Shown: positions 5,730 through 12,114, numbered from the stretch's first letter. The stretch: DNA of 14,735 nt from Minisyncoccota bacterium (GCA_023229825.1 JALNYN010000028.1:1-14735), one strand, 5' to 3'. The notes: a model not told the origin generated them from the letters alone. Translations and numbers: made by a program.

Positions 5730-5775
5730 GAAAAGTTTGGGATTGAACATATAAAAGAATGATTTACACCTACAT

Positions 5776-5803
5776 TTGACAAAAATTAAATTTAATATAT
5801 AAT
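5776..5803 (+). promoter_or_regulatory. Consensus sigma-70-type promoter
   Basis: TTGACA (5776-5781) and TATAAT (5798-5803) are both perfect consensus, with a 16-nt spacer. The expected transcript start is near 5810, about 30 nt ahead of the small membrane-protein start at 5841. A perfect 12-bp palindrome, TTCGTGCACGAA (5817-5828), lies just downstream, where a repressor or mRNA hairpin could act. Confidence 0.85.
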
Positions 5804-5816
5804 CTGTCGTAGAAGT

Positions 5817-5828
5817 TTCGTGCACGAA
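5817..5828. promoter_or_regulatory. Operator-like palindrome at transcript start
   Basis: TTCGTGCACGAA is a perfect dyad about 7-18 nt downstream of the expected +1 of the promoter at 5776-5803 and ahead of the ribosome site. A role as operator is inferred from position only. Confidence 0.5.
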
Positions 5829-5840
5829 CGAGAGATAAGA

Positions 5841-6014
5841 ATGAAATTTAAAATTACTTACCATTTTATTGAATACGCACTGTATCTGTTGGGGATATTT
5901 CTTTTTCTATCAATGTTTATTTTTCCCAGTTTAAGATGGGAATTTATGGTTGCTCTTGTCGTAGTTACCATAACTCATCATTTTGTGTGCAAAAAAGCAA
6001 TGAGCAAAAAATAA
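5841..6014 (+). CDS. Small two-helix membrane protein
   Basis: The 57-residue protein starts MKFKITYHFIEYALYLLGIF. It has two hydrophobic stretches (about 10-29 and 35-48) separated by PSLRW, and a basic tail KKAMSKK. No family is recognised. The frame is open from an ATG at 5820, but the promoter at 5776-5803 would leave only a roughly 10-nt leader there. The ATG at 5841 has purine-rich GAGAGATAAGA in front and is preferred. The gene is transcribed against the pentose-phosphate cluster, has its own strong promoter and terminator, and faces the 164-aa membrane-protein gene tail to tail. A similar unit occurs at 8803-8988. Confidence 0.7.
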   Translation: MKFKITYHFIEYALYLLGIFLFLSMFIFPSLRWEFMVALVVVTITHHFVCKKAMSKK

Positions 6015-6019
6015 TTTTC

Positions 6020-6048
6020 AAGGCATACCTTCACCGGCATGCCCTTTT
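6020..6048 (+). terminator. Hairpin terminator of the 57-aa membrane-protein gene
   Basis: GGCATACC (6022-6029) pairs with GGCATGCC (6036-6043) with one mismatch around loop TTCACC, followed by CTTTTATT. It closely resembles the terminator at 8995-9027. It sits between convergent genes and could serve both. Confidence 0.75.
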
Positions 6049-6084
6049 ATTATATCTCTTTCAATCTGTATCGGCAAAATATTT

Positions 6085-6579
6085 TTATTTAGCTATTTGC
6101 ACTTCTTTCCATTGCTCGGTTTTAGGATCAAAACATTCGCATTTTCTTATGCCCGAATCTTTCGGTGATTCTGAACTTCCGGAATATCCTTTTGCACTGC
6201 AGGTATTTTCACAGGCGAGATCGTCACTCGACCCGATGTTTCCCACCAGCGACTGATGAAGCAGCACCATCAACAGAAAAAATGCGGTAATCGCGGAAGA
6301 AATAAGAATATGTTTTCTGCTGAAAGCGGTTCGTCCTTCGCTGTCCATTTTTTTTCCGGCAGAATATCCGGCTTGAACAATAAAGATCCACGAAGTGAGA
6401 AACGTAGCCAAAAATACGATGATTATCGCATACTCCACCCATGCCGGCCATGAATCGTCTCCGAAAACGAACAGCCACAATATGCCGAGAATTCCGCCGC
6501 TCACGAGCCCGGAAAGGATCAGCGAAATGATAGATCCGGGCACGCCGTATAACAACAGATATGAAAATTTTTTATTCAC
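6085..6579 (-). CDS. Membrane protein with cysteine-rich C-terminal tail
   Basis: Read from GTG 6577-6579 the protein is 164 residues. Three hydrophobic segments are visible: the SLILSGLVSGGILGILWLF region, VEYAIIIVFLATFLTSWIFI, and ISSAITAFFLLMVLL. A polar tail follows with CENTC, then GYSG, then CEC, i.e. four cysteines that are probably exported. The GTG overlaps the stop of transketolase N-half (GTGAATAA), suggesting translational coupling. A TTG at 6604-6606 would add nine residues and overlap the upstream gene more. No family is recognised. It is last in the rpiB-rpe-tkt run, but nothing in its sequence points to sugar metabolism. It converges on the 57-aa gene. Confidence 0.78.
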   Translation of the reverse strand: MNKKFSYLLLYGVPGSIISLILSGLVSGGILGILWLFVFGDDSWPAWVEYAIIIVFLATFLTSWIFIVQAGYSAGKKMDSEGRTAFSRKHILISSAITAFFLLMVLLHQSLVGNIGSSDDLACENTCSAKGYSGSSESPKDSGIRKCECFDPKTEQWKEVQIAK

Positions 6580-7417
6580 GATTTTGCATTTTGATCGCCG
6601 AGACAAATCTTTCGGCTTCCTCTTTATCAGGAGCTTTGCCGTGCCAGCGATAGCTTCCTTCGATCTCAGGAACGCCTTTTCCCGAAACGGTTCGCGCTAT
6701 GATGACGCTCGGTTTGTCGGAAATTTCGTGCGCTTCTTGGACCGCGCTGTGGATCGCTTGAAGATTGTGTCCGTCGATCTCTATCGTATGCCAGCCGAAC
6801 GATTCCCATTTTGTTTTGAGCGGTTCGAGCGGCATCACTTGGTCGGTCGTTCCGTCGATCTGGATATTGTTTCGATCGACGAGAGCGGTGATCTTCGCCA
6901 GCTTTTCTTTTCCTGCTTGCATCGCAGCTTCCCAGACCTGACCTTCGTCAAGTTCGCCGTCGCCCATGAGACAGTATACGCGGTTTTCTTTTTTATCCAT
7001 CCGAAATGCGAGCGCCATCCCTACCGCCTGGGAAAGCCCTTCGCCGAGCGGACCGGAACTCGTTTCCGCCATCGGCAGAAATTCGCGATGCGGATGACCT
7101 TGCAGACGAGAACCGAATTTCCGGAGCGTCAGCAATTCTTCCGTCGGAAAATATCCCGCGTGCGCCATGGCCGAATACAGGACGGGACAAATGTGTCCGT
7201 TGGAAAGCACGAGCCGGTCGCGTTCTTCCCATGCGGGATCTTTCGGATCGTGTTTCAACGCATGAAAATACAGATACGCAAAAATATCAGCCATTCCAAG
7301 CGAACCTGCGGTGTGCCCCGACTTCGCTTCCGCAAGCATCTCGACGACCGAAACGCGAATATCGCGACTTTTTTCCTTCAACGATCTTATTTGGTCTTCA
7401 TTCAAAATATCTGACAT
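6572..7417 (-). CDS. tkt: Transketolase, N-terminal subunit (TPP-binding half)
   Basis: The 281-residue protein is the pyrophosphate-binding half of transketolase. SGHTAGSLGMADIFAYLYF (33-51) and LSNGHICPVLY (71-81) hold substrate and cofactor histidines. LQGHPH (105-110) and SSGPLGEGLSQAVGMALA (120-137) follow. The thiamine diphosphate motif runs from GDGELDEGQ (152-160) to RNNIQIDG (182-189), binding Mg2+ through Asp153 and the asparagine pair. SGKGVPEIEG (245-254) closes the domain. It needs the separately encoded C-half (4544-5515) to be active. It starts 11 nt after rpe and its stop overlaps the likely GTG start of the next gene, so it is part of a tight rpiB-rpe-tkt transcription unit. 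Confidence 0.94.
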   Translation of the reverse strand: MSDILNEDQIRSLKEKSRDIRVSVVEMLAEAKSGHTAGSLGMADIFAYLYFHALKHDPKDPAWEERDRLVLSNGHICPVLYSAMAHAGYFPTEELLTLRKFGSRLQGHPHREFLPMAETSSGPLGEGLSQAVGMALAFRMDKKENRVYCLMGDGELDEGQVWEAAMQAGKEKLAKITALVDRNNIQIDGTTDQVMPLEPLKTKWESFGWHTIEIDGHNLQAIHSAVQEAHEISDKPSVIIARTVSGKGVPEIEGSYRWHGKAPDKEEAERFVSAIKMQNRE

Positions 7418-7428
7418 AGCTAAATAAA

Positions 7429-8208
7429 TTATACTCCAAGTTTTTTAAATTCTTTTATCGCATCTTCGGCGCTTAGATCTTTTTTGTCATATATATTTCC
7501 GACATCAAGATCGTTTCCCACGTTAAAAGCCGCGTCGGCGGAAATGTCGAATGCTCCGAGAGAGGAAATTTCTTTTTTCTTGTTGAATATCGCAGAACCG
7601 ATAACCAAACGATTCGCTCCGGCCGCGATCAATTGCGGTGCGGTTTCCAGATTGACTGATCCGTCGACGCTGATGGGAAGATTCGGATATACCTCGCGAG
7701 CGGCTTTTACTTTTTCGATCGCCCGAGCATCGAACGGATTTCCCTGAAACCCTATTTGGTAGATACCCATGAACTGTAAGAAATCGACGCCTTCATCGAC
7801 GTATCTATATGCCTCGTCGTTCGGCGTGTCTACGCTGACCGCAAGACCGAGCTCAATGACGTCTTTCCATTCTTTGATAACCGCGGAAAATTTCTTCATG
7901 TTTTCCATGTGCAGGATAACGCGATGAAACCCGGCGTTCACCCATTCCGCCATGCTATCTTCCGGATTATCCATCATAACATCCACTTCAAAATCCACTT
8001 CTTTCCAGAACGGCAAAGCGAGTTCTCCGGTTTTTATCTTTTCAAGTTCTTCAAGGCCTTCCTTGGTGAACGGCCAATTTATAGAATGCGTCATGCTTCC
8101 GTTCATCGCATCGATATGGATCGTTTTTGACTGACGATAGACCAAGCCGACCTTGTCTTTCAAGTCGTTAAAATCTTTCGGCATTATTGCGGGGATGATT
8201 TCTAACAT
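7429..8208 (-). CDS. rpe: Ribulose-phosphate 3-epimerase family protein (divergent)
   Basis: The 259-residue TIM-barrel protein follows the Rpe pattern: IPAIMPKDF at the start, IHIDAMNG (30-37) with His31, Asp33 and Met35, HRVILHMEN (95-103), FMGIYQIGFQGNPFD (146-160) as the mobile active-site loop, and VDGSVNLETAPQLIAAGANR then VIGSAIF (181-208) with catalytic Asp182 and phosphate binding. It would interconvert ribulose-5-phosphate and xylulose-5-phosphate. Two things differ from textbook Rpe. The second metal-binding histidine (DVHLM in the family) reads VDVMM with Asp76, and the C-terminus is about 30 residues longer than usual. Position between rpiB and transketolase supports the role. 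An alternative is a related phosphosugar barrel enzyme. Confidence 0.85.
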   Translation of the reverse strand: MLEIIPAIMPKDFNDLKDKVGLVYRQSKTIHIDAMNGSMTHSINWPFTKEGLEELEKIKTGELALPFWKEVDFEVDVMMDNPEDSMAEWVNAGFHRVILHMENMKKFSAVIKEWKDVIELGLAVSVDTPNDEAYRYVDEGVDFLQFMGIYQIGFQGNPFDARAIEKVKAAREVYPNLPISVDGSVNLETAPQLIAAGANRLVIGSAIFNKKKEISSLGAFDISADAAFNVGNDLDVGNIYDKKDLSAEDAIKEFKKLGV

Positions 8209-8215
8209 AAAAAAT

Positions 8216-8252
8216 AATAGCTTATAGCTTTTAGGTTTTAGCTTATAGACAA
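8216..8252. repeat. Short dispersed repeat supplying the end of rpiB
   Basis: TAGCTTATAGCTTTTAGG followed by TTTTAGCTTATAGAC is an internally repetitive AT-rich stretch of a kind common between CPR genes. It supplies the last few codons (LSIS) and stop of rpiB and most of the gap to rpe. Confidence 0.55.
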
Positions 8253-8729
8253 TTTTTCAATTTCTTCAATCTTTTTAATTCTCCTCACATGTCTTTCTTC
8301 TCCCGAAAATGGCGTGTCGAGCCATTCGCGGACGGCGCGTTTGGCTGTTTCCTCGCTGATGAATCTGGCGCCGAGAGAAAGAATATTGGAATCATTGTGG
8401 CTGCGCGTCAGGAAAATTTCATCGGGAACTTCGCTGCCGTCTTTCGGTTCGTACTGCCCGTTAAACACCACCGCGCGAACGTTCGGAAATTTATTGGCAA
8501 CGATCGCCTCGCCCTGACCGGACCCGCCGAGAATAATGGCGCGCACATCAGCGGAATTCGCCGCCGAAACTTCCCTCGCCGCTTCAGCGATCATATCTGG
8601 ATAATCATCGTTCTCGTCAAACTCAAACGAGCCCTTGTCCGCAACCTCATGCCCCATCGCGAGCAAAAAAGGCACAAGTTTTTCCTTAAGTTCAAATCCT
8701 GCGTGATCGGTGGCGAGATAAATTTTCAT
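8238..8729 (-). CDS. rpiB: Ribose-5-phosphate isomerase B (Glu-type)
   Basis: The 163-residue RpiB/LacAB protein interconverts ribose-5-phosphate and ribulose-5-phosphate. TDHAGFELKEKL (7-18) opens with Asp8 and His9, ILGGSGQGEAIVANKFPNVR (66-85) is the phosphate and active-site loop, and RSHNDSNILSLGARF (109-123) holds His111, Asn112 and Arg122. The E. coli-type catalytic cysteine is absent: the loop has Gly69 in its place and Glu74, matching the GGSGNGE form known from Mycobacterium RpiB, where the glutamate is the base. It is probably the first gene of the cluster. The start ATG 8727-8729 has no clear Shine-Dalgarno sequence. The last residues come from a dispersed repeat, so the C-terminus may be a recent extension. 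Confidence 0.93.
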   Translation of the reverse strand: MKIYLATDHAGFELKEKLVPFLLAMGHEVADKGSFEFDENDDYPDMIAEAAREVSAANSADVRAIILGGSGQGEAIVANKFPNVRAVVFNGQYEPKDGSEVPDEIFLTRSHNDSNILSLGARFISEETAKRAVREWLDTPFSGEERHVRRIKKIEEIEKLSIS

Positions 8730-8733
8730 ATAC

Positions 8734-8762
8734 TTGACAAAGTATTTTTATTAATATATAGT
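8734..8762 (+). promoter_or_regulatory. Sigma-70-type promoter of the 61-aa membrane-protein gene
   Basis: TTGACA (8734-8739), a 17-nt spacer and TATAGT (8757-8762). The region lies directly upstream of rpiB in the other direction, so the divergent transcripts start within about 40 bp of each other. Confidence 0.82.
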
Positions 8763-8764
8763 AC

Positions 8765-8788
8765 TTTTCAGTAAATTCGTACTGAAAA
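8765..8788. promoter_or_regulatory. Inverted repeat at transcript start
   Basis: TTTTCAGTA and TACTGAAAA form a perfect 9-bp dyad around AATTCG. It begins 2 nt after the -10 box and ends just before the Shine-Dalgarno GAGGA (8792-8796). It could be an operator shared with rpiB or a 5'-UTR hairpin next to the ribosome site. Confidence 0.6.
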
Positions 8789-8802
8789 ATTGAGGAAACA
8801 TC

Positions 8803-8988
8803 GTGCTTTTAAGATTCTTGAACATCATTTGTTTTATATTCATTGTATTTATTGTTTTTGTGGATTTTTTGGGGTTTCTAAAAATCGCACCACTTCAAAC
8901 ATCCATAATTACTCTCGTTATTCTTATCGCTCTTTATTTTTGGGGACACCCAACATGGGCTGATCTAAAAAATTGGCTGAAACAATAA
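8803..8988 (+). CDS. Small two-helix membrane protein (GTG start)
   Basis: The 61-residue protein (MLLRFLNIICFIFIVFIVFV start) has hydrophobic segments at about 6-27 and 34-48 and a tail ending ADLKNWLKQ. No family is recognised. The start is GTG 8803-8805, fixed by GAGGA 6 nt upstream, one of the few clear Shine-Dalgarno sequences in this window. It has a near-consensus promoter, a dyad over the transcript start and a strong terminator, so it is a self-contained transcription unit on the strand opposite rpiB and the coiled-coil gene. Layout and size parallel the gene at 5841-6014, although the protein sequences do not clearly align. Confidence 0.75.
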   Translation: MLLRFLNIICFIFIVFIVFVDFLGFLKIAPLQTSIITLVILIALYFWGHPTWADLKNWLKQ

Positions 8989-8994
8989 CTTCAC

Positions 8995-9027
8995 AAGGCA
9001 TACCTTAACCGGTATGCCTTTTAATTT
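8995..9027 (+). terminator. Strong hairpin terminator
   Basis: AAGGCATACC (8995-9004) pairs perfectly with GGTATGCCTT (9011-9020) around TTAACC, followed by TTAATTT. It ends the 61-aa gene and abuts the convergent coiled-coil gene. Confidence 0.85.
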
Positions 9028-9382
9028 ATGCTTTTTGCATTTCTTCCACTCGCAACAAGCGCTTTTCAAGCAATATTACGCTTTTTTTGTCCGCCTTTTC
9101 ATCTAAAATATCTTTTATTTCTTGAATATCCACCGACATTTCACCGATCATTTCGGTATGCATATCAAGAATTCTTTTGTGTTCATCAAGTTTTTTTCCA
9201 TGTTCATCCAGTTTTTTTCCATGTTCATCAAGTTTTTCATGCAAGCTTGAAAACTGTTCCCCGATCGCGGAAACTCTGTGTTGAAATTCTTCCGATAACG
9301 CACCGATGTATCGTTTTATTTCTTCCGTATGGCTTTCTTTTTTTGTCGTTGGTTTTTTAGTTGTTGCCGTAATTTTTTTCAT
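9026..9382 (-). CDS. Small coiled-coil protein with heptad histidines
   Basis: The 118-residue protein has a Lys/Thr-rich N-terminus (1-20) and then an almost continuous predicted coiled coil. Residues 48-75 are near-perfect heptads: KLDEHGK repeats with leucines in register and histidines at 54, 61, 68 and 75. There is no signal peptide or membrane helix, so it is probably cytoplasmic and oligomeric. Similar short coiled-coil proteins are frequent in CPR genomes; the function is not known. The repeat region is also a 21-bp DNA repeat (about 9179-9235), so heptad number may vary between strains. It follows gap by 52 nt and may share its transcript. Confidence 0.8.
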   Translation of the reverse strand: MKKITATTKKPTTKKESHTEEIKRYIGALSEEFQHRVSAIGEQFSSLHEKLDEHGKKLDEHGKKLDEHKRILDMHTEMIGEMSVDIQEIKDILDEKADKKSVILLEKRLLRVEEMQKA

Positions 9383-9389
9383 AATATTT

Positions 9390-9435
9390 AGTCATTGAAC
9401 ATTTCATTGGAAATTAGAAATTGGATATTGGAAAT
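9390..9435. repeat. AT-rich dispersed repeat between gap and coiled-coil gene
   Basis: TCATTGAACATTTCATTGG followed by AAATTAGAAATTGG and ATATTGGAAATT. It matches the leader and modules of the copy at about 4491-4538. Confidence 0.7.
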
Positions 9436-10472
9436 TATTTTATGAATGATGCCATCTTCACCACATGCTCCACCAATGCACTCGTGTACCCCATTTCATT
9501 ATCATACCATGCACAAACCTTCACGAGATTTCCGTCGACCACTTTCGTCAATCCGAGATCGACGATCGAAGCGACCTTCTGCCCGATAATATCCGAGGAA
9601 ACAAGCTGGTCTTCGGTCACGGCAAACACCTTGTTCCATCGATCGCTCTTTGCCGCTTCTTTCAAAATGCTGTTGATCTCCTCCACGGTCGTATTTCGTT
9701 TCGCGAGAAAAGTCACGTCGGACATGGAGCCGGTGATGACGGGAATGCGGAAAGCGAGACCGTCGAATTTTCCTTTGAGATCGGTGATGACTTCGGTCAC
9801 GGCGATCGCGGCTCCGGTCGTAGACGGTACGATATTTTGCGCGCCCGCCCTGCCACGGCGCCAGTCTTTCGCATCGGGAGCATCGACGAGTTTTTGCGTT
9901 CCGGTATAGGCATGAATGGTTGAGAGCATGGCTTTTTCAATGCCGATCGTTTCGTGCAGAATTTGGATCACCGGACTGACGGAATTAGTCGTACAGGAGG
10001 CATTGGAAGAAATTTGGCACGTCTCGAATTTTTCTTCGTTTATCCCGCTCAAAATGGAAGCGCCTACGATTCCCTCAGGAGGAGTTCCTTTCACTGGCGC
10101 GGTCACAACGACCCTCTTGGCTCCCGCATCCAAATGCAATTTCGCTTTTTCATATTTCTCAAAAAAACCGGTCGCCTCGAGCACGAGATCAACGCCGAGG
10201 TCTTTCCACGGCAATTTCGCGGGATCTTTTTCCGCCAGCATCAAAATTTCCTTGCCGTCTATGACCAGATACTTTTTCCCGTCTGCTTCTTTGGTTTCGA
10301 CGGAAAACGCACTGCGTCCGTAAGCGGTATCATATTTCATGAGATAAGCAAGATTGTCGAGTTCGCCGAGATCGTTCGCCGCCACGACCTCTAATTCCGG
10401 GTGGTCATGCGCAAGAGTGAGAAACGCGCGTCCGATGCGTCCCATTCCGTTAATTGCGATTTTTGTTGCCAT
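9435..10472 (-). CDS. gap: Glyceraldehyde-3-phosphate dehydrogenase (type I)
   Basis: The 345-residue protein is a full-length class I GAPDH, converting glyceraldehyde-3-phosphate, NAD+ and phosphate to 1,3-bisphosphoglycerate. NGMGRIGR (8-15) is the dinucleotide loop, and Asp34 in AANDLGELDN sits where NAD+-specific enzymes have the adenosine-binding aspartate. SNASCTTN (156-163) carries catalytic Cys160, and His187 (STIHAYTG) is the partner base. The S-loop region runs through DWRRGRAGAQNIVPSTTGAA (203-222), and WYDNEMGYT (322-330) is the C-terminal signature. It starts at ATG 10470-10472 without a clear Shine-Dalgarno. A promoter is likely about 40 nt upstream, so gap is not part of the pepP transcript, which has its own terminator. 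Confidence 0.97.
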   Translation of the reverse strand: MATKIAINGMGRIGRAFLTLAHDHPELEVVAANDLGELDNLAYLMKYDTAYGRSAFSVETKEADGKKYLVIDGKEILMLAEKDPAKLPWKDLGVDLVLEATGFFEKYEKAKLHLDAGAKRVVVTAPVKGTPPEGIVGASILSGINEEKFETCQISSNASCTTNSVSPVIQILHETIGIEKAMLSTIHAYTGTQKLVDAPDAKDWRRGRAGAQNIVPSTTGAAIAVTEVITDLKGKFDGLAFRIPVITGSMSDVTFLAKRNTTVEEINSILKEAAKSDRWNKVFAVTEDQLVSSDIIGQKVASIVDLGLTKVVDGNLVKVCAWYDNEMGYTSALVEHVVKMASFIK

Positions 10473-10509
10473 ATATTTTTTCGGTTTAAAGCTGGATAAT
10501 GTTCCTTTT

Positions 10510-10539
10510 AGTATATCAAAATATCCTCAAATATGAAAA
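10510..10539 (-). promoter_or_regulatory. Likely gap promoter with extended -10
   Basis: On the minus strand TTTTCA (10534-10539) is followed after 18 nt by TATACT (10510-10515), which is preceded by TGA as an extended -10 element. The -35 is weak. Confidence 0.55.
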
Positions 10540-10550
10540 GAATAAATTGA

Positions 10551-10581
10551 AATATAAAAAAGCCGCTCGGATGGAGCGGCT
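10551..10581 (-). terminator. Rho-independent terminator of the aminopeptidase gene
   Basis: On the minus strand AGCCGCTC pairs with GAGCGGCT (10561-10581) around a 5-nt loop, followed by TTTTTATATT. It begins 9 nt after the stop of the M24 peptidase gene. Confidence 0.92.
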
Positions 10582-10590
10582 GTGCTAAAA

Positions 10591-11958
10591 TTATCGATGA
10601 AAACTCATTACTTCCTCAATATCGGCTATCTCTTTTGGCGCATCCGACGTCAATACGAACGGTTCGCCGAACTTCTCAACCAAAACATCGTCCTCAATGC
10701 GAATACCGATGTTCCAATATTCTTCGGGTACGTCCGGGGCCGGTTTAATATATATTCCCGGTTCTGCCGTCAGCACCATGCCTGCTTCAAATGCCCGGTG
10801 TGTTCCGTCGGAGTTAAAATAACTTCCAACGTCGTGAGTATCGAGTCCGAGCCAATGTCCCGTTCTATGCATAAAGAATTTTTTATACGAAGCTTCGGGA
10901 GGGTTCTTGCTGTCCATTCCAAGCGCGATCAATTCCTCGACATCGCCGTCTAGAATTTTCAGATCCGCCAGACCTTCCGTTATGATCCGAGCGGCAACGG
11001 CATAACAATCCGCGAGGCTGTTTCCAACAACCACTTTCTGAATGGCGGCTTTTTGCGCTAGAAGTACGATCTGATACACGCGTTTTTGCGCCTCGCTGAA
11101 TTTTCCGTTTACCGGAAACGTCCGTGAAATATCGCCGGAATAGAGTTCGAACTCTCCGCCCACATCAGTAAGCACGAGATCGCCATCTTTTAATAGACAA
11201 TTATTGTCGACATAATGCAGCGTCGTAGCGTTCGCACCTCCTGCAACGATCGCGGAGAATGCCGGCATGCCACCGCAGCCGTGATACCGAAACCATTCAT
11301 GTATCTTGGCCTCCAGTTGATATTCCATCATTCCCGGGCGGCATGACTGCATCGCTTTGATGATCCCGCCTCCGGTGAAATGACCCGCCCTGGTCAAGAG
11401 CCCGATCTCTTCCGGACTTTTTATCAAGCGCATTTCAGAAAGAAGAACATCCAGATCTTCGATCGCCGTAATGGGCGGTGCTCCGCGTCGATATGATGCA
11501 GACTTTGCTTCTCCGACCCAAGACATCACACGGCGATCCAGATCGGATCTTTGTCCCATGTGATAATAGAGCGTATCAGATTCACAAAACATTTTTGGCA
11601 TGACGGCATCGATCGTATCGATCGAAAGCGCCGTATCGAATCCGAATCGTTTTTTTGCTCCGACCGTCCCAATGACATCGCCATCGAAAGCGGCTTTCAC
11701 AAAATCTACCGACTCTTGACAGAAGATCACCGATCGCGATCCTTCGCCATCGGCCGCCAAAACTAAAACGGCGCCCGGTTCCGAAAATCCGGTCAAGTAC
11801 CAAAAATTCGAATCAGCGCGAGCCGGATATTCATTATCCCGCCCGTTGCGCAGACAGATCTCCGCATTGGCGATCACGGCAATGGAATTCCCTTTTCCTT
11901 TTGAAATTTTTTTCAGCAGCCGCGCACGGCGTTTTTTGTATACAGAATTTTTTATCAT
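10591..11958 (-). CDS. pepP: Xaa-Pro aminopeptidase (M24B metallopeptidase)
   Basis: The 455-residue enzyme removes N-terminal residues preceding proline, in the cytoplasm. The N-terminal creatinase-like domain includes RADSNFWYLTGF. The C-terminal pita-bread domain keeps all five metal ligands (numbering from ATG 11958): Asp265 (LTDVGGE), Asp276 (SGDISRTFP), His368 (TGHWLGLDTHD), Glu399 (LTAEPGIY) and Glu422 (IRIEDDVLV), the same order and spacing as E. coli PepP. The frame is open from ATG 11979, but AGAGGAG (11965-11971) lies 7 nt before ATG 11956-11958, so the shorter start is chosen. It is transcribed alone, with its own promoter (12055-12084) and terminator. Confidence 0.94.
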   Translation of the reverse strand: MIKNSVYKKRRARLLKKISKGKGNSIAVIANAEICLRNGRDNEYPARADSNFWYLTGFSEPGAVLVLAADGEGSRSVIFCQESVDFVKAAFDGDVIGTVGAKKRFGFDTALSIDTIDAVMPKMFCESDTLYYHMGQRSDLDRRVMSWVGEAKSASYRRGAPPITAIEDLDVLLSEMRLIKSPEEIGLLTRAGHFTGGGIIKAMQSCRPGMMEYQLEAKIHEWFRYHGCGGMPAFSAIVAGGANATTLHYVDNNCLLKDGDLVLTDVGGEFELYSGDISRTFPVNGKFSEAQKRVYQIVLLAQKAAIQKVVVGNSLADCYAVAARIITEGLADLKILDGDVEELIALGMDSKNPPEASYKKFFMHRTGHWLGLDTHDVGSYFNSDGTHRAFEAGMVLTAEPGIYIKPAPDVPEEYWNIGIRIEDDVLVEKFGEPFVLTSDAPKEIADIEEVMSFHR

Positions 11959-11964
11959 TAAGCG

Positions 11965-11971
11965 TCTCCTC
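11965..11971 (-). promoter_or_regulatory. Shine-Dalgarno that decides the pepP start
   Basis: AGAGGAG lies 7 nt upstream of ATG 11956-11958 and would sit inside the coding region if ATG 11977-11979 were used. Confidence 0.75.
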
Positions 11972-12054
11972 TTGGTCATGATGTAAATCGGTCAAAAAAA
12001 CCTTTAATTTCATCGTTTTTCGTCATTTATTCTCTCAAGGTTCAATACCTGTCG

Positions 12055-12084
12055 TATATAATCATAAATGAATACTTCTGTCAA
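12055..12084 (-). promoter_or_regulatory. Promoter of pepP
   Basis: On the minus strand a perfect TTGACA (12079-12084), 18-nt spacer and TATATA (12055-12060), giving a leader of about 90 nt to the pepP start. Its -35 box touches that of the divergent promoter. Confidence 0.68.
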
Positions 12085-12114
12085 TTTACATTTTGCCCGC
12101 TTTTACTGTATTAT
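12085..12114 (+). promoter_or_regulatory. Promoter of the PEGA-priA operon
   Basis: TTTACA (12085-12090), 18-nt spacer, TATTAT (12109-12114). The expected transcript start, about 12120-12122, is only 2-4 nt before the ATG at 12124, and no Shine-Dalgarno sequence exists. Confidence 0.65.

Larger units (their letters stand above)
5496..5768. repeat. Duplicated tkt C-half 5' end enclosing two repeat families
   Basis: The segment around the start of tkt C-half (about 5496-5536) recurs as a diverged direct repeat at about 5731-5768. Both copies contain AACATATAAAAGA followed by ATGATTTAC. The upstream copy would encode MFNPKLF against the real MLNPKLF, then reads PPVRG and soon stops. Between the copies lie 32-bp element copy E (5541-5572) and two inverted GC-rich hairpins (5606-5640, 5696-5729). 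No gene is seen in 5516-5775. Confidence 0.8.

Noticed and set aside
5652..5864. Minus-strand 70-codon ORF containing MFNPKLF
   Set aside because: It is a chance frame through the duplicated tkt start and the hairpin repeats; useful only as evidence for the duplication.
6395..7414. Long plus-strand ORF of 339 codons antisense to transketolase N-half
   Set aside because: The minus strand has all transketolase motifs; the plus-strand product is rich in Arg and Phe without any domain, a typical shadow frame.
4544..7417. Frameshifted or insertion-broken single transketolase gene
   Set aside because: Each half is a complete subunit with its own start and stop at natural domain borders, and a different gene overlaps the N-half stop; split transketolase is a known arrangement.
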